A model generated the notes under the pieces. The model saw nothing but the letters and a program-made list of their open reading frames with translations, was not told the origin of the DNA and searched no databases. A stretch of DNA of 64,000 bases, from contig NZ_JARXZC010000026.1 of the NCBI RefSeq assembly GCF_029894335.1, forward strand, positions 43,752-107,751, in the 5' to 3' direction. Shown here piece by piece: positions 49,449 to 57,717 of the stretch. Made by a program: the position numbers and the translations under genes. The stretch's first letter is position 1. Each line of letters begins with the position of its first letter. Source of the DNA: Kitasatospora sp. MAP5-34. GTDB taxonomy: Bacteria > Actinomycetota > Actinomycetes > Streptomycetales > Streptomycetaceae.

Positions 49449-51548
49449 ATGCGCACATCGCCACACCGCGTCGCCGGCCTGCTCGCCGCGATGGCCCTCG
49501 CCGCCTCCGGCCTCGGTGCCACCACCCTCGTCACCGCCGCTCCCGCCGCCGCCCTCGGCAACGGCAACGCCCTGACCCCGCCCATGGGTTGGAACTCCTG
49601 GAACAGCATGGGCCCCTCCGTCAACGAGGCCGAGGTCAAGCAGACCATCGACTTCATGGCGGCCAACGGCCTGGTCCAGGCCGGCTACAACACCGTCACC
49701 ATCGACGACGGCTGGTCACTGCGCCACCGCGACGGCCAGACCACGGACTTCGTGAAGAACTCCGACAACGGCATGCAGCTGTACGACAACAACGGCAACC
49801 CGGTCTCCGGCACCGACGGCACCGGCAACGACCGCACCAGCGGCCACCTGGTCACCGACCCCGGCTCGTTCCCCTCGCAGACCGTCAACGGCCAGACCGT
49901 GAACGGTGTCCAGTACCTGGCCTGGTACGCGCACAGCAAGGGCATGAAGTTCGGCCTGTACGCCACCGACACGTACACCACCTGCCAGGGCCACCCCGGC
50001 AGCCTCGGCCACGAGTCCACCGACGCCACCGACTTCGTCTCCTGGGGCGTCGACTACGTCAAGTACGACGACTGCCCGTACGGCCCGACGATCACCGGCC
50101 CCGACGGCTACGCCTACTACCCGCAGGGCGAGGGCAAGGAGCTCACCCAGTCCATCTACGCCCGCACCCAGACCTTCCGGCAGGCCCTGGACGCGGCGAC
50201 CGCCGCTGCGGGCAAGCCGAAGATCACCCTCAGCCTGTCCGCGCAGCCCGCGCACACCGGCATCCCGTACCTGCTGAACGCCAACGACCCGGCCCGCACC
50301 GACCCGCTGATCACGGCCGCCGGCGTCCAGCCCCACCAGGCCGCCGGGTACTACCCCACCGGCGTCTGGTGCGGGCAGGTCGCCAACCTCTGCCGGATCG
50401 GCGGCGACCGGGACAGCGAACTGGACGGCGTGCTCTACAACGGCCAGCTGCAGACCGCCCTGAAGTACCCGGGCAACGTGCACCCCGGCAGCTGGAACGA
50501 CATGGACATGATGTTCGCCGGCTGGCAGGACACCAGCGGCATCTGGGGCGTCAGCGACACCTACAAGGGCAACAAGCCGTTCACCGACGACGAGTCGCGC
50601 ACCGAGCTGTCCGTCCTGTCGATGATGGCCGCCCCGCTCATCTCCGGCGCCGACCTGCGCACCACCGCCGACGCGCAGCGCACCGCGAACGGCTACACCT
50701 GGTCCACCGGGATCACCTCCTCCGCCCTCGGGCTGCTGAAGAACCCCGACATGATCGCCGTCGACCAGGACAGCCTCGCCAAGCCCGCCACCCTGGTCGG
50801 CACCATGCCCAACTACCCCGCCTCGCAGACGGCCCCCGTGATCCTCAAGCGCCAGCTCGCCAACGGTGACCTGGCCGTCGCGCTGATCAACCAGGACCCG
50901 AACAACTGGGCCATGCCCAGCGCCAGTTTCGCCGCCCTGGGCCTGACCGGCTCCAGCTACTCCTACCGCGACCTGTGGACCGGCTCCACCGGCACCCTCA
51001 CCGGCACCGTCGGCGGCAGCTGGATCCCCGCGCACGGCGTCACGCTCCTGCGCATCACCGGCGGGGCCATCGGCACGGGCGGCGGCGGCACCGGCGGCGC
51101 GAGCGTCGTCGGCGACGGCAAGTACCACGCGATCAGCGCGGGCGGCACCGGCGGCCAGGCGCTCGAAGTCCAGGGCGGCTGCAACGCCTCCGCCGGCGCC
51201 AACTCCGACATCAACGCCTACCAGAGCGGCAACGCCGCCCAGCAGTGGCTGTTCACGCCCAACGCGGACGGCACCGTCACGATCACCGACAACTGCTACA
51301 CCTCCGCCCAGGCGCACACCGTGCTCGCCGCCGGCGGCGGAGTCGGCAGCGCCTACCTGCTCAACCCCTCGGCCAACAACCCCTGGCAGAAGTGGAAGGT
51401 CACCCAGAACAGCGCCGGCGCCCTCACCCTCACCAACACCGGCAACGGCCTGACCCTGGACGTCGCCGCCACCACCGCCGGCTCCACCGGGATGACCAAC
51501 CCGGCCAACCCGGCCGCAGCCGGCCAGAGCTGGACCGTCCTGTCCTGA
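49449..51548 (+). CDS. Secreted GH27 alpha-galactosidase with ricin-type CBM13
   Basis: A 699-residue exoenzyme: signal peptide (about 1-36), GH27 barrel starting at LTPPMGWNSWNSMG, then a C-terminal beta-sandwich, a Gly-rich linker near 545 and a ricin-B-type carbohydrate-binding domain (QQWLFTPNADGTVT, NPWQKWKV). The nucleophile is an Asp in KYDDC (207) and the acid/base an Asp in WNDMDMM (353). It hydrolyses terminal alpha-galactose from plant polysaccharides. CGGGAAG lies upstream of the ATG, and a very strong terminator follows. Confidence 0.92.
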   Translation: MRTSPHRVAGLLAAMALAASGLGATTLVTAAPAAALGNGNALTPPMGWNSWNSMGPSVNEAEVKQTIDFMAANGLVQAGYNTVTIDDGWSLRHRDGQTTDFVKNSDNGMQLYDNNGNPVSGTDGTGNDRTSGHLVTDPGSFPSQTVNGQTVNGVQYLAWYAHSKGMKFGLYATDTYTTCQGHPGSLGHESTDATDFVSWGVDYVKYDDCPYGPTITGPDGYAYYPQGEGKELTQSIYARTQTFRQALDAATAAAGKPKITLSLSAQPAHTGIPYLLNANDPARTDPLITAAGVQPHQAAGYYPTGVWCGQVANLCRIGGDRDSELDGVLYNGQLQTALKYPGNVHPGSWNDMDMMFAGWQDTSGIWGVSDTYKGNKPFTDDESRTELSVLSMMAAPLISGADLRTTADAQRTANGYTWSTGITSSALGLLKNPDMIAVDQDSLAKPATLVGTMPNYPASQTAPVILKRQLANGDLAVALINQDPNNWAMPSASFAALGLTGSSYSYRDLWTGSTGTLTGTVGGSWIPAHGVTLLRITGGAIGTGGGGTGGASVVGDGKYHAISAGGTGGQALEVQGGCNASAGANSDINAYQSGNAAQQWLFTPNADGTVTITDNCYTSAQAHTVLAAGGGVGSAYLLNPSANNPWQKWKVTQNSAGALTLTNTGNGLTLDVAATTAGSTGMTNPANPAAAGQSWTVLS

Positions 51549-51564
51549 CGATCCGTCACCCCAC

Positions 51565-51607
51565 CCGCGACCGGGTACCGGCGAACCCCGCCGGTACCCG
51601 GTCGCGG
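51565..51607. terminator. Strong terminator between convergent genes
   Basis: Eighteen-base arms at 51565-51582 and 51590-51607 pair perfectly around a 7-base loop, 17 bases after the alpha-galactosidase stop and facing the convergent DUF4157 gene. Confidence 0.85.
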
Positions 51608-51683
51608 TCGGGCCGAGGCACCGGACCGTCCACCCGGACAGGGGGGGCGTACGAGCAGGAGCCTGCCACCGCACCGGGCGGGC

Positions 51684-54600
51684 TCACCCGTCCTCGTCCT
51701 CGTCCCCCGACTCGTCCTTCCCGCTTCGCGTCTTCTTCTTGATCCTGGTGCTTCGCCTGGTACTGCCCGCGCTCCTGTCCCGCTCGTCGTCACCGCGCTC
51801 GTCGCCACTCGCCCCGCTCCCGCTCTCCGGGCCGCTGCCCTCGCTCTCCGAGCCCGCGAAGTCGTCGTCGGAGTCACGCCGGCCTCGCTTCCTCCCTCGG
51901 CCCGTGGCGCGCTGTTCCTCCTCGTACTCCCTGAGTCTCGCCCTGAGCTCTGCCTTGAGTTCCCTCATCCGGGCAGCGGTGCGCGGTGTTCCGGTCAGCC
52001 CGAGCAGCGTCCGCAGCTCTTCGCGGTCCTCATCGGTCACCAGGACGTCGGTGCTCGCCAGCAGCTCCTCGACCGCGTCCGTGGTGCGCATTCCGGCGCG
52101 CCCGAAGCCGGCCGGCCAGCCCTGCTCCATCGTGAAGAGATGAACCTCGAGGGCGGCGGCCAGCCGGCGCAGCGGGCCGGCCGGCGCGCCGGGCAGCATG
52201 TCGGTCAACTCCGCTTTCGTCAGCCGCTCGTAGATCTTTCCCAGGGCGGACTTGTCGAGCAGGTTCCACATCCGGCGGCGCTGCTCCGCCGCGTCGATCG
52301 GGGTCAGCACGCGTGCCCGAGCCGCAGCGAGCTCGGTGTCCGTCCTGGCCGTTGACCACCCCTCCTCCTCGGCTTCTGCGCGCACCGCGTCCTCGGCGGC
52401 CCGCACCGGGCCGATCACCGCGGCCGGCATCCGCAGGGTGGCTGCGGCAGCGGGGTTCTCGGCGATGTCCAGGTAGTACATGTGCACCTGTTCGGCTTTG
52501 TTGTTCGCGTTCGACCCCAGTTTCACCGCTGCCATCGGAAGGGCGCTGCGATATTGGAGGTACGCCGAAGCCGCTTCCTGCAGGAGGCCCGCCGCGTTCC
52601 AGCTGAAGTCGGCACCGAGAAGTTCTCCGAAAGCCGTGCCGCGTCGCAGGTGCGCGGCCGCGTAGATCCCGCGCGGGTCCTGCGAATCGGGGAGGGCGGC
52701 GGTGCCGGGATCGGTCGGCAGTAGCGCGCCGGGAAAGGCGAGGGCCTGCAGCCTGGCGCGCGCATCCGCGATGTCCTGACCGACCAAGGCCCGCCTGACG
52801 GCTCGCTCGATGCTGCCGTTCGCGGTCAGATGGTGGCCCTGATCGCTGCCGAACAGCGTCGGATAACGGCCGCCGGAGCTGACCTCGGCGACAACGAGCC
52901 CGGAGGGGGTGGACGAGGTCGCGAGCCTGACCTGGTAGGCCCCCGGTTCGGCGGGCTGCGCCGTCCTGCTCCACTCGCCCGGCGCGGCCGCCACCGGGGC
53001 CTGCGGGCCGGGCCGTACGACCAGCCCGGCGGTGGCCTCGGTCAGGTTCAGCTCCTTCACCCGTGGCAGGACGTCGTCCCAGATCTGCGACGTGGCGTAG
53101 GCGTGCGGGTAGCAGATGGCCATCTCGTGCAGGTGACGGCTGAGTATTGACGCCACGGCGGGTACCGGCTGCCCGTCCCGGAATCCGGGCACGCGCTCCT
53201 CGTCCGGGTCACCATGGTCGGCGCGGCTGGCACCTGAGGTGAAGTCGGTCGTCTTCCGGTCGAGCAGCCCCCACAGGAACTCCCTGGCCTCGACGGCGGA
53301 CAGCAGTGGCGTCCCGGCCTCGTGCGCCCGCAGCGCTTCCAGGCTCGCGGGTTCCCCGTTGCCTCCGTGCGAGTTCGGGTCGATGTTCGCGGCCGAGAAC
53401 GGCGCCAGATTGCGTGCGGTCAGGTAGGCCGAGATGGCCTCCTGGAGGCAGCTCAGGCTGGTCTGGGGCGTGGTCGCGCTGTCGGCCGCGTTCTGCAGCG
53501 CGGCCGTGGCCTGGTGCACCGCGGCCATGAAATCCGCTTTGCGTTGGCCGGTGAGCAGGTCGGCGTGGGCCTGCAGGCCGGGGGCCAGCGCGGGCGGCAG
53601 CGTCACCGGAGGCCGGTCGTCGTCGGCGGACGGGGTCGACGCGGACGAAGACGAGGTGGCTGCGGCGGACGACCGCGCGGCACGGCCCTTCTTCACCGGG
53701 GCGGGCGCGGGCAGCGGGGCGTTCTGAATGCCGTCGACCAGTAGTTGCTGCATGGCCGTGATCGCAGCGGGAATCGTCTGCCCGACGACTCTGCGCCGCA
53801 CGCTGTCGCCGTACATCGCCCAGGGGGTGGTGTGGGCTCCCTCGGAGCCGGCGAACTGGTGCGGCGGCCGACCGACGATCACCACCTTCGTCACGGTCGC
53901 GGCGGCAACCGCACCCGCGACGCCGGTGCCGCCACCGGACCGCACCTTGATCTGCACCGCCAGGTCGCGTTGGATCAGCGCGGCCGGGCCGCCCGACCCG
54001 CGCGGTGCGCCGCCCCCGGCCAGGGTCAGCCGCACGCCGGCCGCCTCCGCGCCGCCCCGCCCGCCACCGGCCCGCTGCAGCGGCGCGGCCATCACCCGCG
54101 CGGCGTTGGCCTCGGCCGCCCGCTCGAAGCGGTCCGACGGATCGCTGACCTTCAGTCCGTCGCCGGCCTCGGTCGCGCTGACCGGCCCGGAACGCTGCTG
54201 GATCACGTGGGTCAGCTCGTGGGCCATGGTCCGCCGGTCGCCACCGCCCGCCCCCAGCACGACGTGACGGCCGGAGGTGTACGCGCGGGCCCCGACCTCC
54301 GCCGCCGAGCGGGCCGCCGAGGGGTCGTCGTGCACCCGCACGTCGGTGAAGTCCGCGCCGAGACGGGCCTCCATCTCCGCGCGCAGGGGATCCCGCATCG
54401 GCCGACCGGGCGAGCGCAGCACCTCGTGCACGGTGGAGCGCTGCACGGGGGCAGCGGCCGGCGGCGGCTCCTGGTGGCCGCAGCAGGCGTCGTGACCGTG
54501 CTGCGGCCGCTGCAGGAGGCGGGCGACCGCCGCGTTGCCGACGGTGCGCTGCAGCTCCAGCACCGCCTCCGGGGTCAACGCGCCCGGGCCGGCCGCCTCC

Positions 54601-54716
54601 TGGGCGCTCCGCCGCTCGCCGCCGCGCTGCCGCGCGTCCGCCCGGCCCACCGGCTGCGCCTGCGCCTGTGACTGCGCCGGTGGCTGTGACTGTGACTGCG
54701 GGTCATGCCCTCGCAC
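51684..54716 (-). CDS. DUF4157 protein, probable eCIS-type cargo with duplicated domain
   Basis: A 1010-residue protein. Near the N-terminus is LELQRTVGNAAVARLLQR, then a DUF4157 domain with HELTH at about 166-170. DUF4157 marks proteins associated with extracellular contractile injection systems. Two copies of a roughly 300-residue unit follow, each with a GSxxGHxxT-type stretch, LQEAxSAYL and an (F/M)WxLLD(R/K) helix. The last 90 residues are Ser/Asp/Glu-rich with basic clusters GRKRGRR and RIKKKTR. GTG 54716 is chosen for its GGGAGGGG box. No toxin catalytic motif was recognised. Confidence 0.8.
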   Translation of the reverse strand: MRGHDPQSQSQPPAQSQAQAQPVGRADARQRGGERRSAQEAAGPGALTPEAVLELQRTVGNAAVARLLQRPQHGHDACCGHQEPPPAAAPVQRSTVHEVLRSPGRPMRDPLRAEMEARLGADFTDVRVHDDPSAARSAAEVGARAYTSGRHVVLGAGGGDRRTMAHELTHVIQQRSGPVSATEAGDGLKVSDPSDRFERAAEANAARVMAAPLQRAGGGRGGAEAAGVRLTLAGGGAPRGSGGPAALIQRDLAVQIKVRSGGGTGVAGAVAAATVTKVVIVGRPPHQFAGSEGAHTTPWAMYGDSVRRRVVGQTIPAAITAMQQLLVDGIQNAPLPAPAPVKKGRAARSSAAATSSSSASTPSADDDRPPVTLPPALAPGLQAHADLLTGQRKADFMAAVHQATAALQNAADSATTPQTSLSCLQEAISAYLTARNLAPFSAANIDPNSHGGNGEPASLEALRAHEAGTPLLSAVEAREFLWGLLDRKTTDFTSGASRADHGDPDEERVPGFRDGQPVPAVASILSRHLHEMAICYPHAYATSQIWDDVLPRVKELNLTEATAGLVVRPGPQAPVAAAPGEWSRTAQPAEPGAYQVRLATSSTPSGLVVAEVSSGGRYPTLFGSDQGHHLTANGSIERAVRRALVGQDIADARARLQALAFPGALLPTDPGTAALPDSQDPRGIYAAAHLRRGTAFGELLGADFSWNAAGLLQEAASAYLQYRSALPMAAVKLGSNANNKAEQVHMYYLDIAENPAAAATLRMPAAVIGPVRAAEDAVRAEAEEEGWSTARTDTELAAARARVLTPIDAAEQRRRMWNLLDKSALGKIYERLTKAELTDMLPGAPAGPLRRLAAALEVHLFTMEQGWPAGFGRAGMRTTDAVEELLASTDVLVTDEDREELRTLLGLTGTPRTAARMRELKAELRARLREYEEEQRATGRGRKRGRRDSDDDFAGSESEGSGPESGSGASGDERGDDERDRSAGSTRRSTRIKKKTRSGKDESGDEDEDG

Positions 54717-54929
54717 GCCTGCCCCTCCCACCCGTCGCACGCCACGGTCGCGACGCTTTCGAAGAACTACCGCGTGACCCGGTGGCGCAGAGGGTCCGAA
54801 AGGGCAGCATCCAGGGCAGCGCCGGGTGGACTCGTCCGCCGGCGGGCCGGGTGCCCGCCCGGTTCGGAGAAGGTGCAGAACCGTCGGCTGAGACGATCCT
54901 GACGGAGGGTCTGCCCCGGCCCTACGGAG

Positions 54930-55151
54930 TCAGCCCCCAGGCGGGCGGCGAGCTGCTTCCTGGCCCACCTGTGGCACAGGTCGCATCGTCGCCGGACGCG
55001 CGGTGACGGGGCGGCCTGCTGGTTGGTCACGTTCGGCATCTCCTGTTGGTACCCATGACGGTCGGCGGAAGTGGGTCGTGTTGCGGGCGTGCCGTACACC
55101 GTTGAAGAACCCGCCGATGCCGTAGGCACTGGACGAGTACGAGTCGGTCAC
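54930..55151 (-). CDS. Possible small coupled gene, unknown
   Basis: A 73-residue frame whose GTG overlaps the stop of the upstream 72-residue gene. The N-terminus (MTDSYSSSAYGIGGFF) looks protein-like; the rest is Arg/Pro-rich. Coupling is the main support. Confidence 0.4.
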   Translation of the reverse strand: MTDSYSSSAYGIGGFFNGVRHARNTTHFRRPSWVPTGDAERDQPAGRPVTARPATMRPVPQVGQEAARRPPGG

Positions 55152-55366
55152 CAGGCACCCCTGGTACGCGAGTTGGCTTCGCGGGTGCGGGCCAGCAGAT
55201 CGGCGCGCCTCTCCCGTTCCTCCGGGGTCAGCTCGCGTCCGGCGTGCTCTTCGGGGTCGAGTAGCGGCCGTTCGGCGGGCTCGGGGTCGTCACGGTCCAT
55301 CGGACGGGGGCCGCCCAGCAGGTACGCCCACGCGGGCAGGTACTCGGGCTCACCGGTCACGCTCAC
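55148..55366 (-). CDS. Small charged protein, unknown
   Basis: A 72-residue hydrophilic protein with an Asp/Glu/Arg-rich helix (TPEERERRADLLARTREA). GTG start overlaps the stop of the upstream 96-residue gene. It lies next to an XRE/DUF397 locus, where small unknown genes of this kind are frequent. Confidence 0.68.
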   Translation of the reverse strand: MSVTGEPEYLPAWAYLLGGPRPMDRDDPEPAERPLLDPEEHAGRELTPEERERRADLLARTREANSRTRGAW

Positions 55367-55653
55367 GCGCTCAACTCCCGCTGCGCGGGCTGCAGTTCAC
55401 CGGAGACGATCCGGCCGTGGCACTCGGCGTGCTCCGCGATGTACTGCGCGATCGCCATCACGGTCCGGGCGTTGGCTCCGCCAAGGGCCACGTGCCCACC
55501 GTACTCGTGCCCCGTGGCGTACACCGGGGACAGTGACACCAGCGGTGGCAGCCCCGCGAGCCTGAGCGCCGCCATCAGGGCATCGGCCGCCTCCTCCGCC
55601 ATGGTCCGGTGACGGCTGATCAGCCGCCCTCTCTCGCTCTCCAACTCGCTCAC
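55363..55653 (-). CDS. Small protein of an XRE/DUF397-associated type, unknown
   Basis: A 96-residue protein with a helical N-terminus and LPPLVSLSPVYATGHEYGGH in the middle. GAGAGGAGC precedes the GTG start. It is divergent from the XRE/DUF5753 gene at 55774. I recognise the arrangement but not a function. Confidence 0.72.
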   Translation of the reverse strand: MSELESERGRLISRHRTMAEEAADALMAALRLAGLPPLVSLSPVYATGHEYGGHVALGGANARTVMAIAQYIAEHAECHGRIVSGELQPAQRELSA

Positions 55654-55773
55654 CGTGCGCGCTCCTCTCTGTAGTCATTCCACTACAAGAATCGGCATCG
55701 GCGGCTACGATCGGAAGCCTTCCGCACTGGACAAATTCGTCATGTGGGATTCAGGTTCGAAAGGTGATCGAAC

Positions 55774-56604
55774 GTGCGGCGTACGACACTTGACCCAACG
55801 TCATCTCCGGCAGCGGCCTTCGGGGTGCAACTCCGCAGGTCACGAGAGGCGAAGAAGCTCACACAGGTAGCCTTCGGGGCGCTCATCGGGTTCAGTGACA
55901 GCTTCGTGTCGTGCGTCGAAAGAGCGACACGCAATCCTACATACCCCTTCGCGACCCTCTCGGACGACGCCCTTGATACGGGCGGAACGCTCGAACTCAT
56001 GTGGTGGAACCTCAAGCACACGGCCCTACTTGAGGGATTCCCGGAGTACGCCGCGCACGAGTCCAAGGCGGCGGAGCTCCGGCTGTTTGAGTTGGGAGTG
56101 ATCCCAGGGCTCTTCCAGACTCCGGCGTACGCAGCGGCAATCGCGTCAGCAGCGGTGCAGCGCGGGGCAGTCACGCAGGACCAGGCCGACGAACGCCTTG
56201 CCTTCCTGGCTGCTCGCCAACGGCTTCTGGAGCAGTCTCCCGCCCCGCTGGTTCATGCGGTACTGGATGAGAGCTGCCTACGTCGGCCGATCGGCGGAAG
56301 GGTCGTACTGACGGAGCAGTTCCAGCACCTGGAGCTACTGGCCGCGCGTCCTCAGGTGATCATTCAGGTAGCACCGCACGCACTTGCCGAGCGACGCCCG
56401 TTCGCCCACCCGGTAACGCTGCTGACGCTTCGAGACCACACGGCCCTTGGCTACACGGAATCGCATCAGCGGGGCTTCATCGAGCGGGATACTGACACCG
56501 TCAGGGCATGGACGAGGGACTACCATCGGTTGCAGGTTGAAGCGCTGCCCCAGGCTGCATCCATGGAAATGATCCAAGAGGTACGGAAGGAACTGTTCCC
56601 ATGA
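55774..56604 (+). CDS. XRE-family regulator with DUF5753
   Basis: A 276-residue protein: N-terminal helix-turn-helix (LTQVAFGALIGFSDSFVSCVE) and a DUF5753 domain (FELGVIPGLFQTPAYA). GTG start with AAAGGTGAT upstream. The stop overlaps the ATG of a DUF397 gene, so the pair is coupled. It is a second whiJ-like module, distinct from the one at 31972. Confidence 0.9.
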   Translation: MRRTTLDPTSSPAAAFGVQLRRSREAKKLTQVAFGALIGFSDSFVSCVERATRNPTYPFATLSDDALDTGGTLELMWWNLKHTALLEGFPEYAAHESKAAELRLFELGVIPGLFQTPAYAAAIASAAVQRGAVTQDQADERLAFLAARQRLLEQSPAPLVHAVLDESCLRRPIGGRVVLTEQFQHLELLAARPQVIIQVAPHALAERRPFAHPVTLLTLRDHTALGYTESHQRGFIERDTDTVRAWTRDYHRLQVEALPQAASMEMIQEVRKELFP

Positions 56605-56813
56605 CCGACCCCGTAGACCTGACTGCCACGACTTGGGTCAAGTCCAGTTACAGCGAAAACGGCGGGCAGTGCATCGAAGTTGCTCCCGGCTTTGTGGGCG
56701 TCATGCCCGTTCGTGACTCCAAGGACCCTTCGGGGCCTGCTCTGGTCTTCTCCGCCGATGCCTGGCAGTCGTTCGTCACGGCCACCCGGGAAGGCACCTT
56801 CGGCGACGTCTGA
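56601..56813 (+). CDS. DUF397 protein
   Basis: A 70-residue DUF397 protein with the complete opening TTWVKSSYSENGGQCIEVAP and the core VRDSKDPSGPALVFS. ATGA overlap with the regulator. The core is nearly identical to that of the truncated DUF397 copy at 25286, hinting at a recent common source. Confidence 0.9.
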   Translation: MTDPVDLTATTWVKSSYSENGGQCIEVAPGFVGVMPVRDSKDPSGPALVFSADAWQSFVTATREGTFGDV

Positions 56814-56834
56814 CAGCTTCCCGACACACAGAGA

Positions 56835-56882
56835 CCCCCGTACCTCGCCCACGCCCGGTCAAGGGCGTGGAAGGTACGGGGG
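56835..56882 (+). terminator. Terminator after the XRE/DUF397 pair
   Basis: CCCCCGTACCT with AGGTACGGGGG plus an inner CCACGCCC/GGGCGTGG stem form a long hairpin 22 bases after the DUF397 stop. Confidence 0.8.
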
Positions 56883-57147
56883 GTGAGCCGGGCTGCGGCA
56901 GTCAGCTCTGCAGATTCCTGCCCAGGCCCGGACCCCGGCGGTCGTTGCCAGACCAGGCGCCGGCAGGGACGAGACATACCCAACTTCTGCTTATGAAACG
57001 AGACGTGCCGAACCCGCGACTCCAGGTGACCGCCGCCCGTGCCCCGGCCGACACGCCGACGCGCCACCCGATCCATAAGCCCTAGTAGGCAATGGGCCTA
57101 TGAACCGTCGTTGGACACGACAGTACGGTCGGCCCGATCTTGGCAGT

Positions 57148-57717
57148 ATGACGTCCCCTACTGTGTCCGGCGCAGTCGTCGCCCGGGTCACCTCACGGAT
57201 CGACGGCCTCGTCGTCGGGATCCGTGAGGTCATCCAGCACGGCTTACCACCGGAGTTGACGGCCCATCTGGTCGGCGAGCTGCTCGCTCCCGTACTCGGC
57301 ACCGCGGATCTGCTCACCGCCGAGCAGCGCGAGGGCGACCCCGACTGCTACCGGCAGCACGTGCTGCACGCCGAGCGGGACGGCAGCTTCTCGATCGTCG
57401 CGCTGGTCTGGCTGCCGGGCCAGCAGACCCAGATCCACGACCACGTCTCCTGGTGCGTCACCGGCGTGCACGAGGGGCAGGAGAGCGAGCGCCGCTACCG
57501 GCTGATGACCGACGGGCGGACGTCCCGGCTGATCCCGACCGAGGACGTGCTCAACCCCACCGGCGCGATCGCCGCCTTCGCGCCGCCCGGCGACATCCAC
57601 CAGGTACGCAACTCCTGTCCGACCAAGGCGATCTCGATCCACGTCTACGGCGCGGACATCGCCCGGCTGGGCACCAGCATCCGCCGAACCTACCGCGCGC
57701 CCGAGGGCGAACGGTGA
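57148..57717 (+). CDS. Cysteine dioxygenase-type cupin
   Basis: A 189-residue cupin of the cysteine dioxygenase family, which oxidises cysteine thiol to the sulfinate. Iron ligands are visible as IHDHVSW and GDIHQVRN. The start MTSPTVSG gives the usual family length, though an ATG 16 codons upstream is possible and neither has a strong ribosome site. It has a TTA codon at 57244-57246. It is coupled by GTGA to a flavoprotein gene. The family also contains thiol dioxygenases for other substrates. Confidence 0.85.
   Translation: MTSPTVSGAVVARVTSRIDGLVVGIREVIQHGLPPELTAHLVGELLAPVLGTADLLTAEQREGDPDCYRQHVLHAERDGSFSIVALVWLPGQQTQIHDHVSWCVTGVHEGQESERRYRLMTDGRTSRLIPTEDVLNPTGAIAAFAPPGDIHQVRNSCPTKAISIHVYGADIARLGTSIRRTYRAPEGER

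Noticed and set aside
49716..51674. A 652-codon leftward frame opposite the alpha-galactosidase gene
   Set aside because: Val/Gly/Ala/Arg-rich antisense frame; the forward strand has an unambiguous GH27 enzyme.
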